From DSNY01 sp040752195 (GTDB lineage Bacteria > Pseudomonadota > Gammaproteobacteria > Burkholderiales > Burkholderiaceae_F), in NCBI GenBank assembly GCA_040752195.1, contig JBFMFC010000006.1, forward strand, positions 1 to 64,000: a DNA stretch of 64,000 bases, read 5' to 3'. The stretch's first letter is position 1. Each line of letters opens with the position of its first letter. Both the position numbers and the translations under genes were made by a program. Shown one piece after another: positions 28,467 to 37,645 of the stretch. The notes below the pieces were generated by a model, which had not been told where the DNA came from, ran no database searches, and worked only from the letters and a program-made list of their open reading frames with translations.

Positions 28467-29878
28467 CGATCGACCCGTTTTCGACGCTCGGCGAACTTTC
28501 GTCCGCGCTCGCACGCAAGCGCGTTTCGGCGGTCGAGCTGGCCGAGCTGTACCTCGCGCGGATCGCGCAGGCGAATCCGAAGCTCAATGCGTTCGTCGCG
28601 GTCGACGCCGAGCTTGCGCTCGCCTACGCGCGCGCGTCGGACGCGCGGCGCGCGTCCGGGCTGACGCTCGGCCCGCTCGACGGCCTGCCGATCGCGCTGA
28701 AGGATCTGCTCGAGATCGAAGGGCGGATCACCGGCGTCGGCTCCGCCGCCTGGAAGCAAAGGCGCAGCACGAAGACCGCGACGGTGGTCAAGCGGCTGCT
28801 CGCGGCCGGCATGGTGCCTCTGGGCAAGACGCAGATGGTCGAGTTCGCCTTCGGCACCTGGGGCACCAACCCGTTGCTCGGCATGCCGTGGAATCCGTGG
28901 GATCTCGCGACACATCGGGTTCCCGGCGGCTCCTCCAGCGGTTCCGGCGTGGCGGTCGCCGCCGGGCTCGCGCCCGCTGCGATCGGCTCGGACACCGGCG
29001 GCTCGGTGCGCATACCGGCCGCGATGAACGGGATCACGGGTCTGAAGACCACCGGCGGACTTGTGAGCTTGTACGGCGCATTTGCGCTGTCGTTCTCGCT
29101 CGACACGATCGGGCCGATGACGCGCAGCGCCGAGGACGCAGCGCTCGTGCTCGCCGCCATCGCCGGCGCCGATCCGCGCGATCCGGCGACGCAGCGCGCG
29201 CCGCGCTTCGATGACGCCGTCGCGCGCAGCGACGCGACGTCGCTCGCCGGCGTTCGCATCGCCGTGCTGCCCGCGGCGCAGTACCCGATCGAAGTCGACT
29301 CGAGCGTTCGCACGGCGATCAGCGACACGCAGCGCGTGTTGCGCGAGCTGGGGGCCGCGGTTGCCGAGCGCAGACTGCCGCTGGATTTCGGCGAGCTGAT
29401 GCGGCGTAACGGCCAACTGATCGCGGCCGAGGCGTACTCGATCCACCGCGACTACATCGAGGACGAGTCGCTGCCGATCGGGCCGGCCGTGCGCAAGCGC
29501 GTGCTCGGCGGAAAACAGGTGGCCGCGGCCGACTACATCGCCGCGCTCGAGCACCGCCGCGCCGCGCGCGCCGCGTGGATCGAGTGGATGCGCGATGCCG
29601 ACGCGCTGCTGGCGCCGGCCGTTCCGTTTCCCGCCTGCCCGGCAGGCGAAGTCGACGAAACGGTCACGCCGCTGGCGAGCTTCACGCGCGCCGGCAACTA
29701 CATCGACGCCTGCGGGCTCGCGCTTCCCGCCGGGTTCAGCGACGCAGGACTGCCGGTCGGCGTGCAGCTCCTCGGCAAGCCGTTCGACGAGGCGACGCTG
29801 CTGCGGATTGGACGAGCGTTCCAGCAGGCGACCGACTGGCATCGGCGGCGGCCGGCTCTCGGCGCGATCGGCCTGTGA
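28463..29878 (+). CDS. Amidase-signature family amidase
   Basis: A 471-residue amidase of the GatA-like family. The Ser-cisSer-Lys triad is seen as LPIALKDLLE (Lys), GGSSSGSGVAVAAGL (cis-Ser) and GSDTGGSVRIPAA (nucleophile Ser). It hydrolyses an amide to a carboxylate and ammonia or amine. There is no gatB or gatC nearby, so it is a catabolic amidase, not the tRNA amidotransferase. Its start overlaps the M81 stop. Confidence 0.9.
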   Translation: MTIDPFSTLGELSSALARKRVSAVELAELYLARIAQANPKLNAFVAVDAELALAYARASDARRASGLTLGPLDGLPIALKDLLEIEGRITGVGSAAWKQRRSTKTATVVKRLLAAGMVPLGKTQMVEFAFGTWGTNPLLGMPWNPWDLATHRVPGGSSSGSGVAVAAGLAPAAIGSDTGGSVRIPAAMNGITGLKTTGGLVSLYGAFALSFSLDTIGPMTRSAEDAALVLAAIAGADPRDPATQRAPRFDDAVARSDATSLAGVRIAVLPAAQYPIEVDSSVRTAISDTQRVLRELGAAVAERRLPLDFGELMRRNGQLIAAEAYSIHRDYIEDESLPIGPAVRKRVLGGKQVAAADYIAALEHRRAARAAWIEWMRDADALLAPAVPFPACPAGEVDETVTPLASFTRAGNYIDACGLALPAGFSDAGLPVGVQLLGKPFDEATLLRIGRAFQQATDWHRRRPALGAIGL

Positions 29879-29990
29879 GAGTCCCGCCGGCCGGCGCGGC
29901 GCAAGTCAACCTGCATCTCGGCACCTGCTGCTCGGGCACGGCGACGACCCCGTCGTCTTCCGGATCCGCCTGCGCGCATAATCGGCGGAC

Positions 29991-30650
29991 ATGACCCGCC
30001 GCACGCTGGTCCTCGACGACGCGCTGTACGAGTACCTGCTCGCCCACTCGCTGCGCGAGCATCCCGAGCTCGCCGCGCTGCGCGAGGCGACCCGCACGCA
30101 CCCGCGCGCGGGCATGCAGATCGCCCCCGAACAGGGACAACTGATGGCGCTGCTCGTGAAGCTCATGGGCGCGCGACGGACGATCGAGGTCGGCGTGTTC
30201 ACCGGCTACAGCGCGCTCGCGGTCGCGCTGGCGCTGCCCGCCGACGGCCGCATCCTCGCCTGCGACGTGAGCGACGAGTACACGCGTGTGGCGCGCGAGT
30301 ACTGGCAACGCGCGGGCGTGGCGCACAAGATCGAACTCGTGCTCGCGCCCGCCGCGCAGACGCTCGGCGCACGGATCGGCGCGGGCGAATCGGGCACCTA
30401 CGACTTCGCGTTCATCGACGCCGACAAGACCGGCTACGACGGCTATTACGAGCAGTGCCTGCAACTGCTGCGTCCGGGCGGGCTGATCGCGATCGACAAC
30501 GTGTTCCGCGGCGGGGCGGTCGCCCGGCCGGCCGACTCCGACGACACGCGCGCTCTGCAGGCGCTCAACGCCAAGCTGCACGTCGACGAGCGCGTCGATC
30601 TGGCGATGCTGCCGATCGCCGACGGCCTGACGCTCGCGCGCAAGCGTTGA
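29991..30650 (+). CDS. Class I SAM-dependent O-methyltransferase (caffeoyl-CoA OMT type)
   Basis: A 219-residue methyltransferase. The SAM site is IEVGVFTGYSALAVALAL, with DYFAFIDADKTGY-like metal-binding acids (FAFIDADKTGYDG) and DNVFRGGAV further on, as in the divalent-metal-dependent OMT family. It probably methylates a catechol-like or small hydroxylated compound. A CATAAT element at 29977-29982, just before the start, may be its -10 box. Confidence 0.9.
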   Translation: MTRRTLVLDDALYEYLLAHSLREHPELAALREATRTHPRAGMQIAPEQGQLMALLVKLMGARRTIEVGVFTGYSALAVALALPADGRILACDVSDEYTRVAREYWQRAGVAHKIELVLAPAAQTLGARIGAGESGTYDFAFIDADKTGYDGYYEQCLQLLRPGGLIAIDNVFRGGAVARPADSDDTRALQALNAKLHVDERVDLAMLPIADGLTLARKR

Positions 30651-30677
30651 CGGCGATCGGCAGCGCGTCGGCATAAT
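30647..30677 (+). promoter_or_regulatory. Candidate sigma-70 promoter for the TAXI gene
   Basis: TTGACG (30647-30652) and CATAAT (30672-30677) are separated by 19 bases, slightly longer than ideal. The -35 element overlaps the stop of the methyltransferase gene, and the -10 lies 8 bases before the next ATG, so the leader would be almost absent. Confidence 0.4.
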
Positions 30678-30685
30678 CGCCGCGG

Positions 30686-32041
30686 ATGCCCATGCCGCGG
30701 CTGCTGCGCCATACGATCCTTTCGATCCGCGACCTGGCGGTCAGCGCGGGGCCGTTCGTCGCGCTTGCGCTCGTGCTGCTGTGGGGCGCGTACGTGCTAC
30801 TCGACCCCGCGCCACCCAAGCGCGTCGTACTCGCCACCGGCCCCGAGCAAGGCGCATACGCCGAGTTCGGCAAACGCTACGCCGAGCGGCTCAAAGGCCT
30901 CGGCATCGAGGTCGTTCTCAGAGGCACGCAGGGTTCGGCCGAAAACCTCGCGCTTCTGCGCGACGCGGCGCAGAACGTGGACCTCGCTTTCGTGCAGGGC
31001 GGGTCGGGCGGCGCGGTGCTCGCCGTCGACGAGGACAGCCATGGGGTGCCGCTCGTCTCGCTCGGCAGCCTGTTCTACGAGCCGGTGTGGCTGTTCTACC
31101 GCGAAGACGCGGCGCGCCGGGTGAGCAAGAACGCGACGCTGTCGCACCTGTCGCAGCTCGCCGGCTGGCGCGTGAACATCGGCGCGCCCGGCAGCGGCGC
31201 GCCTCCGCTGTGGGCCAAGCTGCTGCACGCCAATCGCATCGACGCGGCGTCGATCCGCCAGAGCCAGCTCGCGCCGACGCCGGCGGTGGTCGAGTTTCTC
31301 GCGGGCGAGCTGGACGCGCTGCTGTTCGTGTCGGCGCCCGAATCGCCGCTCGTGCAGATGCTGCTGCAAACGCCCGGCGTGAAGCTGTTCGACTTCGCGC
31401 AGGCCGAGGCGTACTCGCGCCGGCTGCCCTTCCTCAGCGCGCTCGTGCTGCCGCGCGGCGTCGTCGATCTGGCAAAGGACATCCCGCCGGCGGACGTGCA
31501 GTTGATCGCGCCGACCTCGTCGCTCGTGGCGCGCGCCGGCACGCATCCGGCGCTGATCCAGCTGTTCGTGCAGACCGCGCAGGCGGTGCACGGCGACACC
31601 GGCTGGTTCGCGCGCGCCGGCACCTTTCCGTCGGCGCAGAACGTCGAGCTGCCGCTCGCGAACGAGGCGGCGCGCTTTTACCGCAGCGGCCCGCCGCTGC
31701 TGCAGCGCTATCTGCCGTTCTGGCTCGCCAACCTGATCGACCGCATGTGGGTCGCGCTGGTGTCGATCGTCGCGGTGCTGATCCCGCTGTCGCGGATCGT
31801 TCCGCCGCTGTACGAGTTCCGCATCCGCTCGCGCATTTTCCGCTGGTACGGCCAGCTGCGCGAGATCGAGGACGAGCTGGGCCGGCGCACGACGCCGCCC
31901 GACGAGCTCGCCAAGGAGCTCGACGCGCTCGACGCCAAGGTCGAACGCATCAATGTGCCGCTGTCGCACGCCGACGAGCTGTACGCGCTGCGCTCGCACA
32001 TCGGCATGGTGCGCGCGCGGCTGCGGCAGGCGGCCGGTTGA
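30686..32041 (+). CDS. TAXI-family TRAP-type solute-binding protein, membrane-anchored
   Basis: A 451-residue protein. An N-terminal membrane helix (about 20-40) precedes a TAXI binding domain starting RVVLATGPEQGAYAEFGKRY, with FVQGGSGG and IGAPGSGAPPLWAKLL. A second helix (about 350-370, WVALVSIVAVLIPLSRIV) is followed by a roughly 75-residue cytoplasmic tail rich in charged heptads. Ordinary TAXI proteins are soluble periplasmic partners of TRAP permeases. No permease is nearby, so this may be a sensor or a transporter with distant partners. Confidence 0.85.
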   Translation: MPMPRLLRHTILSIRDLAVSAGPFVALALVLLWGAYVLLDPAPPKRVVLATGPEQGAYAEFGKRYAERLKGLGIEVVLRGTQGSAENLALLRDAAQNVDLAFVQGGSGGAVLAVDEDSHGVPLVSLGSLFYEPVWLFYREDAARRVSKNATLSHLSQLAGWRVNIGAPGSGAPPLWAKLLHANRIDAASIRQSQLAPTPAVVEFLAGELDALLFVSAPESPLVQMLLQTPGVKLFDFAQAEAYSRRLPFLSALVLPRGVVDLAKDIPPADVQLIAPTSSLVARAGTHPALIQLFVQTAQAVHGDTGWFARAGTFPSAQNVELPLANEAARFYRSGPPLLQRYLPFWLANLIDRMWVALVSIVAVLIPLSRIVPPLYEFRIRSRIFRWYGQLREIEDELGRRTTPPDELAKELDALDAKVERINVPLSHADELYALRSHIGMVRARLRQAAG

Positions 32042-32110
32042 GGCGCCGCGTTCGATCCGCGCAGCGCCGGCCGGCGTGACCGCCGCAGCCCCGCCGCCGC
32101 CCCGCAGGCT

Positions 32111-34654
32111 TCAGACGTCGATGTTCCCCGCGTACAGCGCGTTCGACTCGATGAACGCGCGGCGCGGTTCGACCTCGTCGCCCATCAGCGTCGTGAAGAT
32201 CTGGTCGGCGCCGATCGCGTCCTCGATCTGCACGCGCAGCATGCGCCGCACCTTCGGGTCCATCGTCGTTTCCCAGAGCTGCTCGGGGTTCATCTCGCCG
32301 AGGCCCTTGTAGCGCTGGCGGCTGACCGCGGACTCGGCCTCCTTCATCAGCCAGTCCATCGCGGCGCGGAAGTCCGAAACGGGCGCTTCCTTCTGCCGGT
32401 CGCCGCTGCCGCGCACGATGCGCGCGCCTGCGCCGACCAGCCCTTTGAAGGTCTTGGCGGCGTTGGCGAGCGTGGCGTAGTCGGCGCCGTGCACGAACTC
32501 GGCGTCGATCGCGCTCGCCTTGACGTTGCCGTGATGGCGCCGCTCGATGCGCAGCCGGTGCTTGTCGGTCTTGTCGTCGTGCTGCGCGTACACGTGCACG
32601 GTGTGGTTGCCCATGGCCTGCGCGAGTTCGAGCGCCGACCGCTCGGCGCTGGCCGCGTCGTCGAGGTTCAGTTCCGTGCCGGCCATGATCGCCCGCAGCG
32701 CGCCGGCGTCGATCACGCGCGTGAGCCGCTGCACGACGGCATCGGCAAGCAGGTACTGGCGCGCCAGCTCTTCGAGCGCCGCGCCTTCGATCGGTGCGGC
32801 GTCGGCCGCCGGGTACAGCTTCGCGTCCTTCAACGCGAGCGACACCATGTACTGCGCGAGTTCGTGATCGTCCTTGAGGTACCGCTCGTCCTTGCCGTGC
32901 TTGACCTTGTACAGCGGCGGCTGCGCGATGTAGATGTGGCCGCGTTCGACGAGTTGCGGCATCTGCCGGTAGAACAGCGTCAGCAGCAGCGTGCGGATGT
33001 GCGCGCCGTCGACGTCGGCGTCGGTCATGATGATGATACGGTGATAGCGCAGCTTCTCGATGCTGAAGCCCTCGGCCGAATCGGGTGTGCCGATTCCGGT
33101 GCCGAGCGCGGTGATCAGCGTGGCGATCTGCTCGCTCGAGATCAGCTTGTCGAAGCGCGCCTTCTCCACGTTCAGCACCTTGCCGCGCAGCGGCAGCACG
33201 GCCTGGAATTTGCGGTCGCGCCCCTGCTTGGCCGAGCCGCCGGCGGAGTCGCCCTCGACGATGAAAAGCTCCGCCAGCGCGGGATCCTTCTCCTGGCAGT
33301 CGGCGAGCTTGCCCGGAAGCCCGACGCCGTCGAGCACGCCCTTGCGCCGGGTCATCTCGCGCGCCTTGCGTGCGGCCTCGCGCGCCCGCGCGGCCTCGAC
33401 GATCTTGCCGCAGATGATCTTCGCGTCGGCGGGCCGCTCGAGCAGGAAGGTCTCGAGCGCACGGGCGACGACCTCCTCGACGGCGGGCCGCACTTCGCTG
33501 GAGACGAGCTTGTCCTTGGTCTGCGACGAGAACTTGGGCTCGGGCACCTTGACCGACAGCACGCACGCGAGCCCCTCGCGCATATCGTCGCCGGTGGTTT
33601 CGACCTTGGCCTTCTTCGCGAGCTCGTGGTCCTCGATGTACTTGTTCAGCACGCGGGTCATCGCTGCGCGCAGACCGGTCAGATGCGTTCCGCCGTCGCG
33701 CTGCGGGATGTTGTTGGTGAAGCACAGCACGTTCTCGCTGTAGCCGTCGTTCCACTGCATCGCGACTTCGACGCCGATCGCCGCGCCGTTGACGTGCGCT
33801 TCGCCGCTCGCGTGAAAGATGTTCGGGTGCAGCGGATTCTTCGCCCTGTTGATGTACTGGACGAAGCCCTTGACGCCGCCCGAGAAGGCGAAGTCCTCCT
33901 CCTTGCCCTGCCGCTGATCGACCAGCTTGATGCGAACGCCGTTGTTCAGGAAGGACAGCTCGCGCAGCCGCTTGCTGAGGATCTCGTAGTGGAACTCGAC
34001 CTTGCCGAAGATCTCCTCGTCGGGAAGGAAGTGGACCTCGGTGCCGCGCTTGTCGGTTTCGCCGATCACCTTCATCGGCGAAACCCGAACGCCGTTGACC
34101 GTCTCGACGATGCGGTCGTGCACGACGCCGCGCCTGAACTCGAGGTAGTGCACCTTGCCGTCGCGGCGAACCGTGAGCCGCAGCCATTTTGACAGCGCGT
34201 TGACGCACGAGACGCCCACGCCGTGCAGGCCGCCCGACACCTTGTAGCTGTTCTGGTTGAACTTGCCGCCGGCATGCAGTTCGGTCAGCGCGATTTCGGC
34301 GGCGCTGCGCTTCGGATCGTGCTTGTCGTCAAACTTGATGTCGGTGGGAATGCCGCGGCCGTTGTCGATCACCGAAATGGAGTTGTCGGTGTGGATCGTG
34401 ACGACGATCTCGTCGCAGTATCCCGCGAGCGCTTCGTCGATCGAGTTGTCGACGACCTCGAACACCATGTGGTGCAGGCCGGTGCCGTCCTGCGTGTCGC
34501 CGATGTACATGCCGGGCCGTTTGCGGACCGCCTCGAGACCCTCGAGGATCTGGATCGACGCGGCGCCGTAGTCGTCGGCCTGAGCGCCGGCCGTCGGTTG
34601 AGCGGCACCCGGTCCGTTGGCCGGCGGAGGGAGATTCTCTGGAACTGCTGCCAT
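32111..34654 (-). CDS. gyrB: DNA gyrase subunit B
   Basis: An 847-residue type II topoisomerase subunit. It has the GHKL ATPase start (QILEGLEAVRKRPGMYIGDT, DNSIDEALAGYCDEI), the transducer region, and the TOPRIM domain (IVEGDSAGGSAKQGRDRKFQ and DADVDGAHIRTL). A roughly 170-residue insertion before the C-terminus is usual in Gram-negative GyrB. With GyrA it introduces negative supercoils. It lies downstream of dnaN in the classical origin order and converges with the TAXI gene. Confidence 0.98.
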   Translation of the reverse strand: MAAVPENLPPPANGPGAAQPTAGAQADDYGAASIQILEGLEAVRKRPGMYIGDTQDGTGLHHMVFEVVDNSIDEALAGYCDEIVVTIHTDNSISVIDNGRGIPTDIKFDDKHDPKRSAAEIALTELHAGGKFNQNSYKVSGGLHGVGVSCVNALSKWLRLTVRRDGKVHYLEFRRGVVHDRIVETVNGVRVSPMKVIGETDKRGTEVHFLPDEEIFGKVEFHYEILSKRLRELSFLNNGVRIKLVDQRQGKEEDFAFSGGVKGFVQYINRAKNPLHPNIFHASGEAHVNGAAIGVEVAMQWNDGYSENVLCFTNNIPQRDGGTHLTGLRAAMTRVLNKYIEDHELAKKAKVETTGDDMREGLACVLSVKVPEPKFSSQTKDKLVSSEVRPAVEEVVARALETFLLERPADAKIICGKIVEAARAREAARKAREMTRRKGVLDGVGLPGKLADCQEKDPALAELFIVEGDSAGGSAKQGRDRKFQAVLPLRGKVLNVEKARFDKLISSEQIATLITALGTGIGTPDSAEGFSIEKLRYHRIIIMTDADVDGAHIRTLLLTLFYRQMPQLVERGHIYIAQPPLYKVKHGKDERYLKDDHELAQYMVSLALKDAKLYPAADAAPIEGAALEELARQYLLADAVVQRLTRVIDAGALRAIMAGTELNLDDAASAERSALELAQAMGNHTVHVYAQHDDKTDKHRLRIERRHHGNVKASAIDAEFVHGADYATLANAAKTFKGLVGAGARIVRGSGDRQKEAPVSDFRAAMDWLMKEAESAVSRQRYKGLGEMNPEQLWETTMDPKVRRMLRVQIEDAIGADQIFTTLMGDEVEPRRAFIESNALYAGNIDV

Positions 34655-34671
34655 TGCTTTCCTTGCTGCGC

Positions 34672-34696
34672 CCCCTCTCCCGCGCGGGGAGAGGGG
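34672..34696. repeat. CCCCTCTCCC palindrome between dnaN and gyrB
   Basis: CCCCTCTCCC (34672-34681) pairs with GGGAGAGGGG (34687-34696) across a 5-base loop. It resembles the repeat at 11889-11936. It could attenuate or process the dnaN-gyrB transcript; there is no U-tract, so a simple intrinsic terminator is unlikely. Confidence 0.6.
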
Positions 34697-34726
34697 AACG
34701 GGAGCGCGAGGCTACGCCTCGATGAT

Positions 34727-35827
34727 CTAGATGCGCATCGGCATCACGACGTACTTGAACTTGTCCGAGTCCGGCATCGTGATCAGCGCGCTGCCGAGCG
34801 CATCGCCGAGCGCGAACTTCACCTGCTCGTTCTTTAAGTTCGCCAGCACGTCGAGCAGATACGTGACGTTGAAGCCGATGTCGAGCGGCTCGCCCGCGTA
34901 GTCGATCTCGATTTCCTCCTGCGCCTCTTCCTGGTCCGCGTTGGTCGAAGTGATCTTCAGGCTGCCGGTCGCAAGCATCATCCGCACGCCCTTGAACTTG
35001 TCGGTCGTCAGAATCGCCGCCCGCTGCAGCGCGGCCATCAACTCCTCGCGGCCGATCAGGAAGGTCTTCGGATTGTTGACCGGGATGACCTTCTGGTAGT
35101 CGGGGAACTTCCCTTCGACGAGCTTCGAGATCAATTCGATCGAACCGAAGCTGAACTTGACCTGGTTCGGCGCCATCTGAACGCGCACAGGGTCCTCGCT
35201 GTCCGGCAGCAGCCGCGACAGTTCGAGGATCGTCTTGCGCGGGATGATCGCCTCGATCTTCGGCGAACTCGTGTCCTTGGTCACCTCGCACAGCGCGAGC
35301 CGATGCCCGTCGGTGGCGACCGCGCGCACCGTCTGGCCGTCGACGACCAGCAGCATGCCGTTCAGGTAGTAGCGGATGTCCTGGCTCGCCATCGCAAAGT
35401 GGACCATCGACAGCAGGTACTTCAGCGTCGCTGCCGGCAACGAGAAGTCGGCGGTGAACTCGGCCTGCGCGACCGTCGGAAACTCCTCGGCGGCGAGCGT
35501 CTGCAGGCTGAAGCGACTCTTGCCGCTTTGCACCGTGAGCTTCTTGTTCGCCAACGACAGACCCACTTCGGCCTCGGGCAGCGCGCGCAGGATGTCGACC
35601 AGCTTGCGCGCCGCCACGGTCGTTGCGGCTGTGTCCTTGCCGGCGCCGATGTCGGCCGAAGTCTGGATCTGGATCTCCAGGTCGGTCGCCGTGAACGAAA
35701 CGCGCTCGCCGTCCTTGCGCAGCAGGATGTTGGCGAGGATCGGCAGCGTCTGGCGGCGCTCGACGATTCCGCTGACGACCTGCAGCGGTTTGAGCAATGC
35801 ATCGCGGCCGGCTTTGACGAGTTGCAT
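34727..35827 (-). CDS. dnaN: DNA polymerase III beta sliding clamp
   Basis: A 366-residue clamp protein starting MQLVKAGRDALLKPLQVVSG, with RRQTLPILANILL and ending KYVVMPMRI, typical of betaproteobacterial DnaN. Three clamp domains fit the normal length. It tethers polymerase III and other partners to DNA. It follows dnaA after 245 bases that hold DnaA-box-like sites. Confidence 0.98.
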   Translation of the reverse strand: MQLVKAGRDALLKPLQVVSGIVERRQTLPILANILLRKDGERVSFTATDLEIQIQTSADIGAGKDTAATTVAARKLVDILRALPEAEVGLSLANKKLTVQSGKSRFSLQTLAAEEFPTVAQAEFTADFSLPAATLKYLLSMVHFAMASQDIRYYLNGMLLVVDGQTVRAVATDGHRLALCEVTKDTSSPKIEAIIPRKTILELSRLLPDSEDPVRVQMAPNQVKFSFGSIELISKLVEGKFPDYQKVIPVNNPKTFLIGREELMAALQRAAILTTDKFKGVRMMLATGSLKITSTNADQEEAQEEIEIDYAGEPLDIGFNVTYLLDVLANLKNEQVKFALGDALGSALITMPDSDKFKYVVMPMRI

Positions 35828-36072
35828 TGTTCTGTTTCCTCTTCGTAGGTTCAGTTAATAGTGGTGCCTGTGCGCTGGGGACAACCGCGAAAAGACCTTG
35901 CGCGGCGGCGTCTTGCATGCGCCGACAAGCTGTGGGCAAGCGCGTTCGCCGGTGTACCAACGCCTGTGGAGCGAAAGGACAAGTCGGCCGAACGCGCGCG
36001 CGCACTCGCCACTTGTCCGCATCTGTCCACAGCCGGTCACGGTTCTATCCACAGGTTGTGCCGGGCTCTCGC
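35828..36072. other. dnaA-dnaN intergenic region with DnaA-box-like motifs
   Basis: The 245-base gap holds CTATCCACA (36045-36053, 8 of 9 matches to the DnaA box), CTGTCCACA (36023-36031) and TGTGGGCAA (35951-35959) on the other strand. It may contribute to origin function, titrate DnaA or control dnaN. Confidence 0.5.
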
Positions 36073-37419
36073 TCAGCCCCTCAAAGTCTGTTCGAGCACG
36101 TGCAGCGCGTGGTTCAGCTCGGCGTCCTTGGCGCGGTTGGAGGCGATCTTGCGTACCGCGTGCAGCACGGTCGTGTGATCGCGCCCGCCGAAGAGTTCGC
36201 CGATCTCGGGCAGGCTCTTCTGCGTCATCTCCTTGGCCAGATACATCGCGACCTGGCGCGGCATCGCGATCGCGCTCGGCCGCCGCTTGCTGTACATGTC
36301 GGCGACCTTGATCTTGTAGTAGTCAGCCACCGTCTTCTGGATCAGCTCGACGGTGACCTGGCCGGTCGACGCCGACAGCAGATCCTTCAGCGCTTCGCGC
36401 GCCAGCTCGACCGTGATGGGCCGCGCGTGGAACGAGGCGAACGCGAGCACCTTGCGCAGCGCGCCTTCCAGCTCGCGCACGTTGCTGCGCAGGTTCTTCG
36501 CGATGAAAAAAGCCACGTCCTCCTGCAGCTCGGCACGCTCCAGTTCGGCCTTCTTCAGCAGGATCGCCACGCGCATCTCGAGCTCGGGCGGTTCGATCGC
36601 GACCGTCAGCCCCGAGGCGAAGCGCGACACCAGCCGGTCCTCGATGTCCTTCAGCTCCTTCGGATACGTGTCGCTCGTGATGATGATCTGCTTGCGGCCG
36701 GCGACCAGCGCTTCGAATGCATAGAAGAACTCTTCCTGGGTTCGGCTCTTGCCGGCGAAGAACTGGATGTCGTCGATCAGCAGCAGGTCGAGCGAGTGGT
36801 AGTAGCGCTTGAAGTCGTCGAAGGCCTTGCGCTGATATGCGCGGACGACATCGCTGACGTACTGTTCGGCGTGGATGTAGCGTACCTTCGCGTCGGGCCG
36901 GCGCACGAGGATGCCGTTGCCGACCGCGTGGATCAGGTGCGTCTTGCCGAGCCCGACGCCGCCGTACAGGAACAGCGGGTTGTACGAGCCGCCCGGGTTC
37001 TCGGCGACCTGCATCGCCGCCGCGCGCGCGAGCTGGTTCGCCTTGCCGGTGACGAAATTCTCGAAGGTCAGCAGCGGGTTGAGCCGGGCACGCTCGATCT
37101 GATCGGTCGTCTGCACGAGCGCGTCGGCGCGCGGTGCGGCGTCTTCGCTCGCGGCCGCAGCGGCGGGCTCCGGCGGCGCGTCCAGTTCGAACACGACATC
37201 GACCGGTCGCTGCAGAACGCTGGTGGCGGCCGCCTGGATGCGGGTGGAAAACTGCGAGCGGATCGCGTCGAGCTTCAATCGGTTCGGCGCGCCGATCTTC
37301 AGGCGGCCGGTCGCGGCGTCGTATTCGATCGCCTTCAGCGGCTTGATCCAGGCGGAGTATTGCTGCGGAGTCAGTTCGCGCTCGAGCAGTCGCGAGCAGT
37401 CTTGCCAGAAGTGGAGCAT
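36073..37419 (-). CDS. dnaA: Chromosomal replication initiator protein DnaA
   Basis: A 448-residue AAA+ initiator. Domain I starts MLHFWQDCSRLLERELTPQQ. An Ala/Glu-rich linker (domain II) leads to the ATPase (Walker A GGVGLGKTHL, Walker B LLIDDIQF). Domain IV has the box-binding helix GGRDHTTVLHAVRKI. It opens oriC and regulates its own gene. It is followed by dnaN and gyrB. Its promoter appears to overlap the perfect DnaA box at 37637-37645. Confidence 0.98.
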   Translation of the reverse strand: MLHFWQDCSRLLERELTPQQYSAWIKPLKAIEYDAATGRLKIGAPNRLKLDAIRSQFSTRIQAAATSVLQRPVDVVFELDAPPEPAAAAASEDAAPRADALVQTTDQIERARLNPLLTFENFVTGKANQLARAAAMQVAENPGGSYNPLFLYGGVGLGKTHLIHAVGNGILVRRPDAKVRYIHAEQYVSDVVRAYQRKAFDDFKRYYHSLDLLLIDDIQFFAGKSRTQEEFFYAFEALVAGRKQIIITSDTYPKELKDIEDRLVSRFASGLTVAIEPPELEMRVAILLKKAELERAELQEDVAFFIAKNLRSNVRELEGALRKVLAFASFHARPITVELAREALKDLLSASTGQVTVELIQKTVADYYKIKVADMYSKRRPSAIAMPRQVAMYLAKEMTQKSLPEIGELFGGRDHTTVLHAVRKIASNRAKDAELNHALHVLEQTLRG

Positions 37420-37614
37420 GGATCCGATTTTCCGCCAACGGCCGATGGCGCTGCGGGCGTTCGCCTGCGGTGCCTCGACCTCATCGTTGTTGTGCGCCGG
37501 TCATGCCGGGCCGTTTTTCGCCTTGGCCGGCCGCGCTGCGGCCAGCCCGGTCGCCTGTTCCCCGTTCGGTGCGTCTCTCCCCCACATACCGGCGACACCG
37601 TCGCGAAGCCGCGC

Positions 37615-37645
37615 ATTGTACCGGCGGGCAGGGCACTTATCCACA
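37615..37645 (-). promoter_or_regulatory. Probable dnaA promoter overlapped by a DnaA box
   Basis: On the minus strand a TACAAT -10 box lies at 37620-37615. The region where the -35 element should be, 16-19 bases upstream, falls within the perfect DnaA box (37637-37645). Binding of DnaA there would block RNA polymerase, the usual autorepression of dnaA. The leader would be about 190 bases. Confidence 0.6.
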
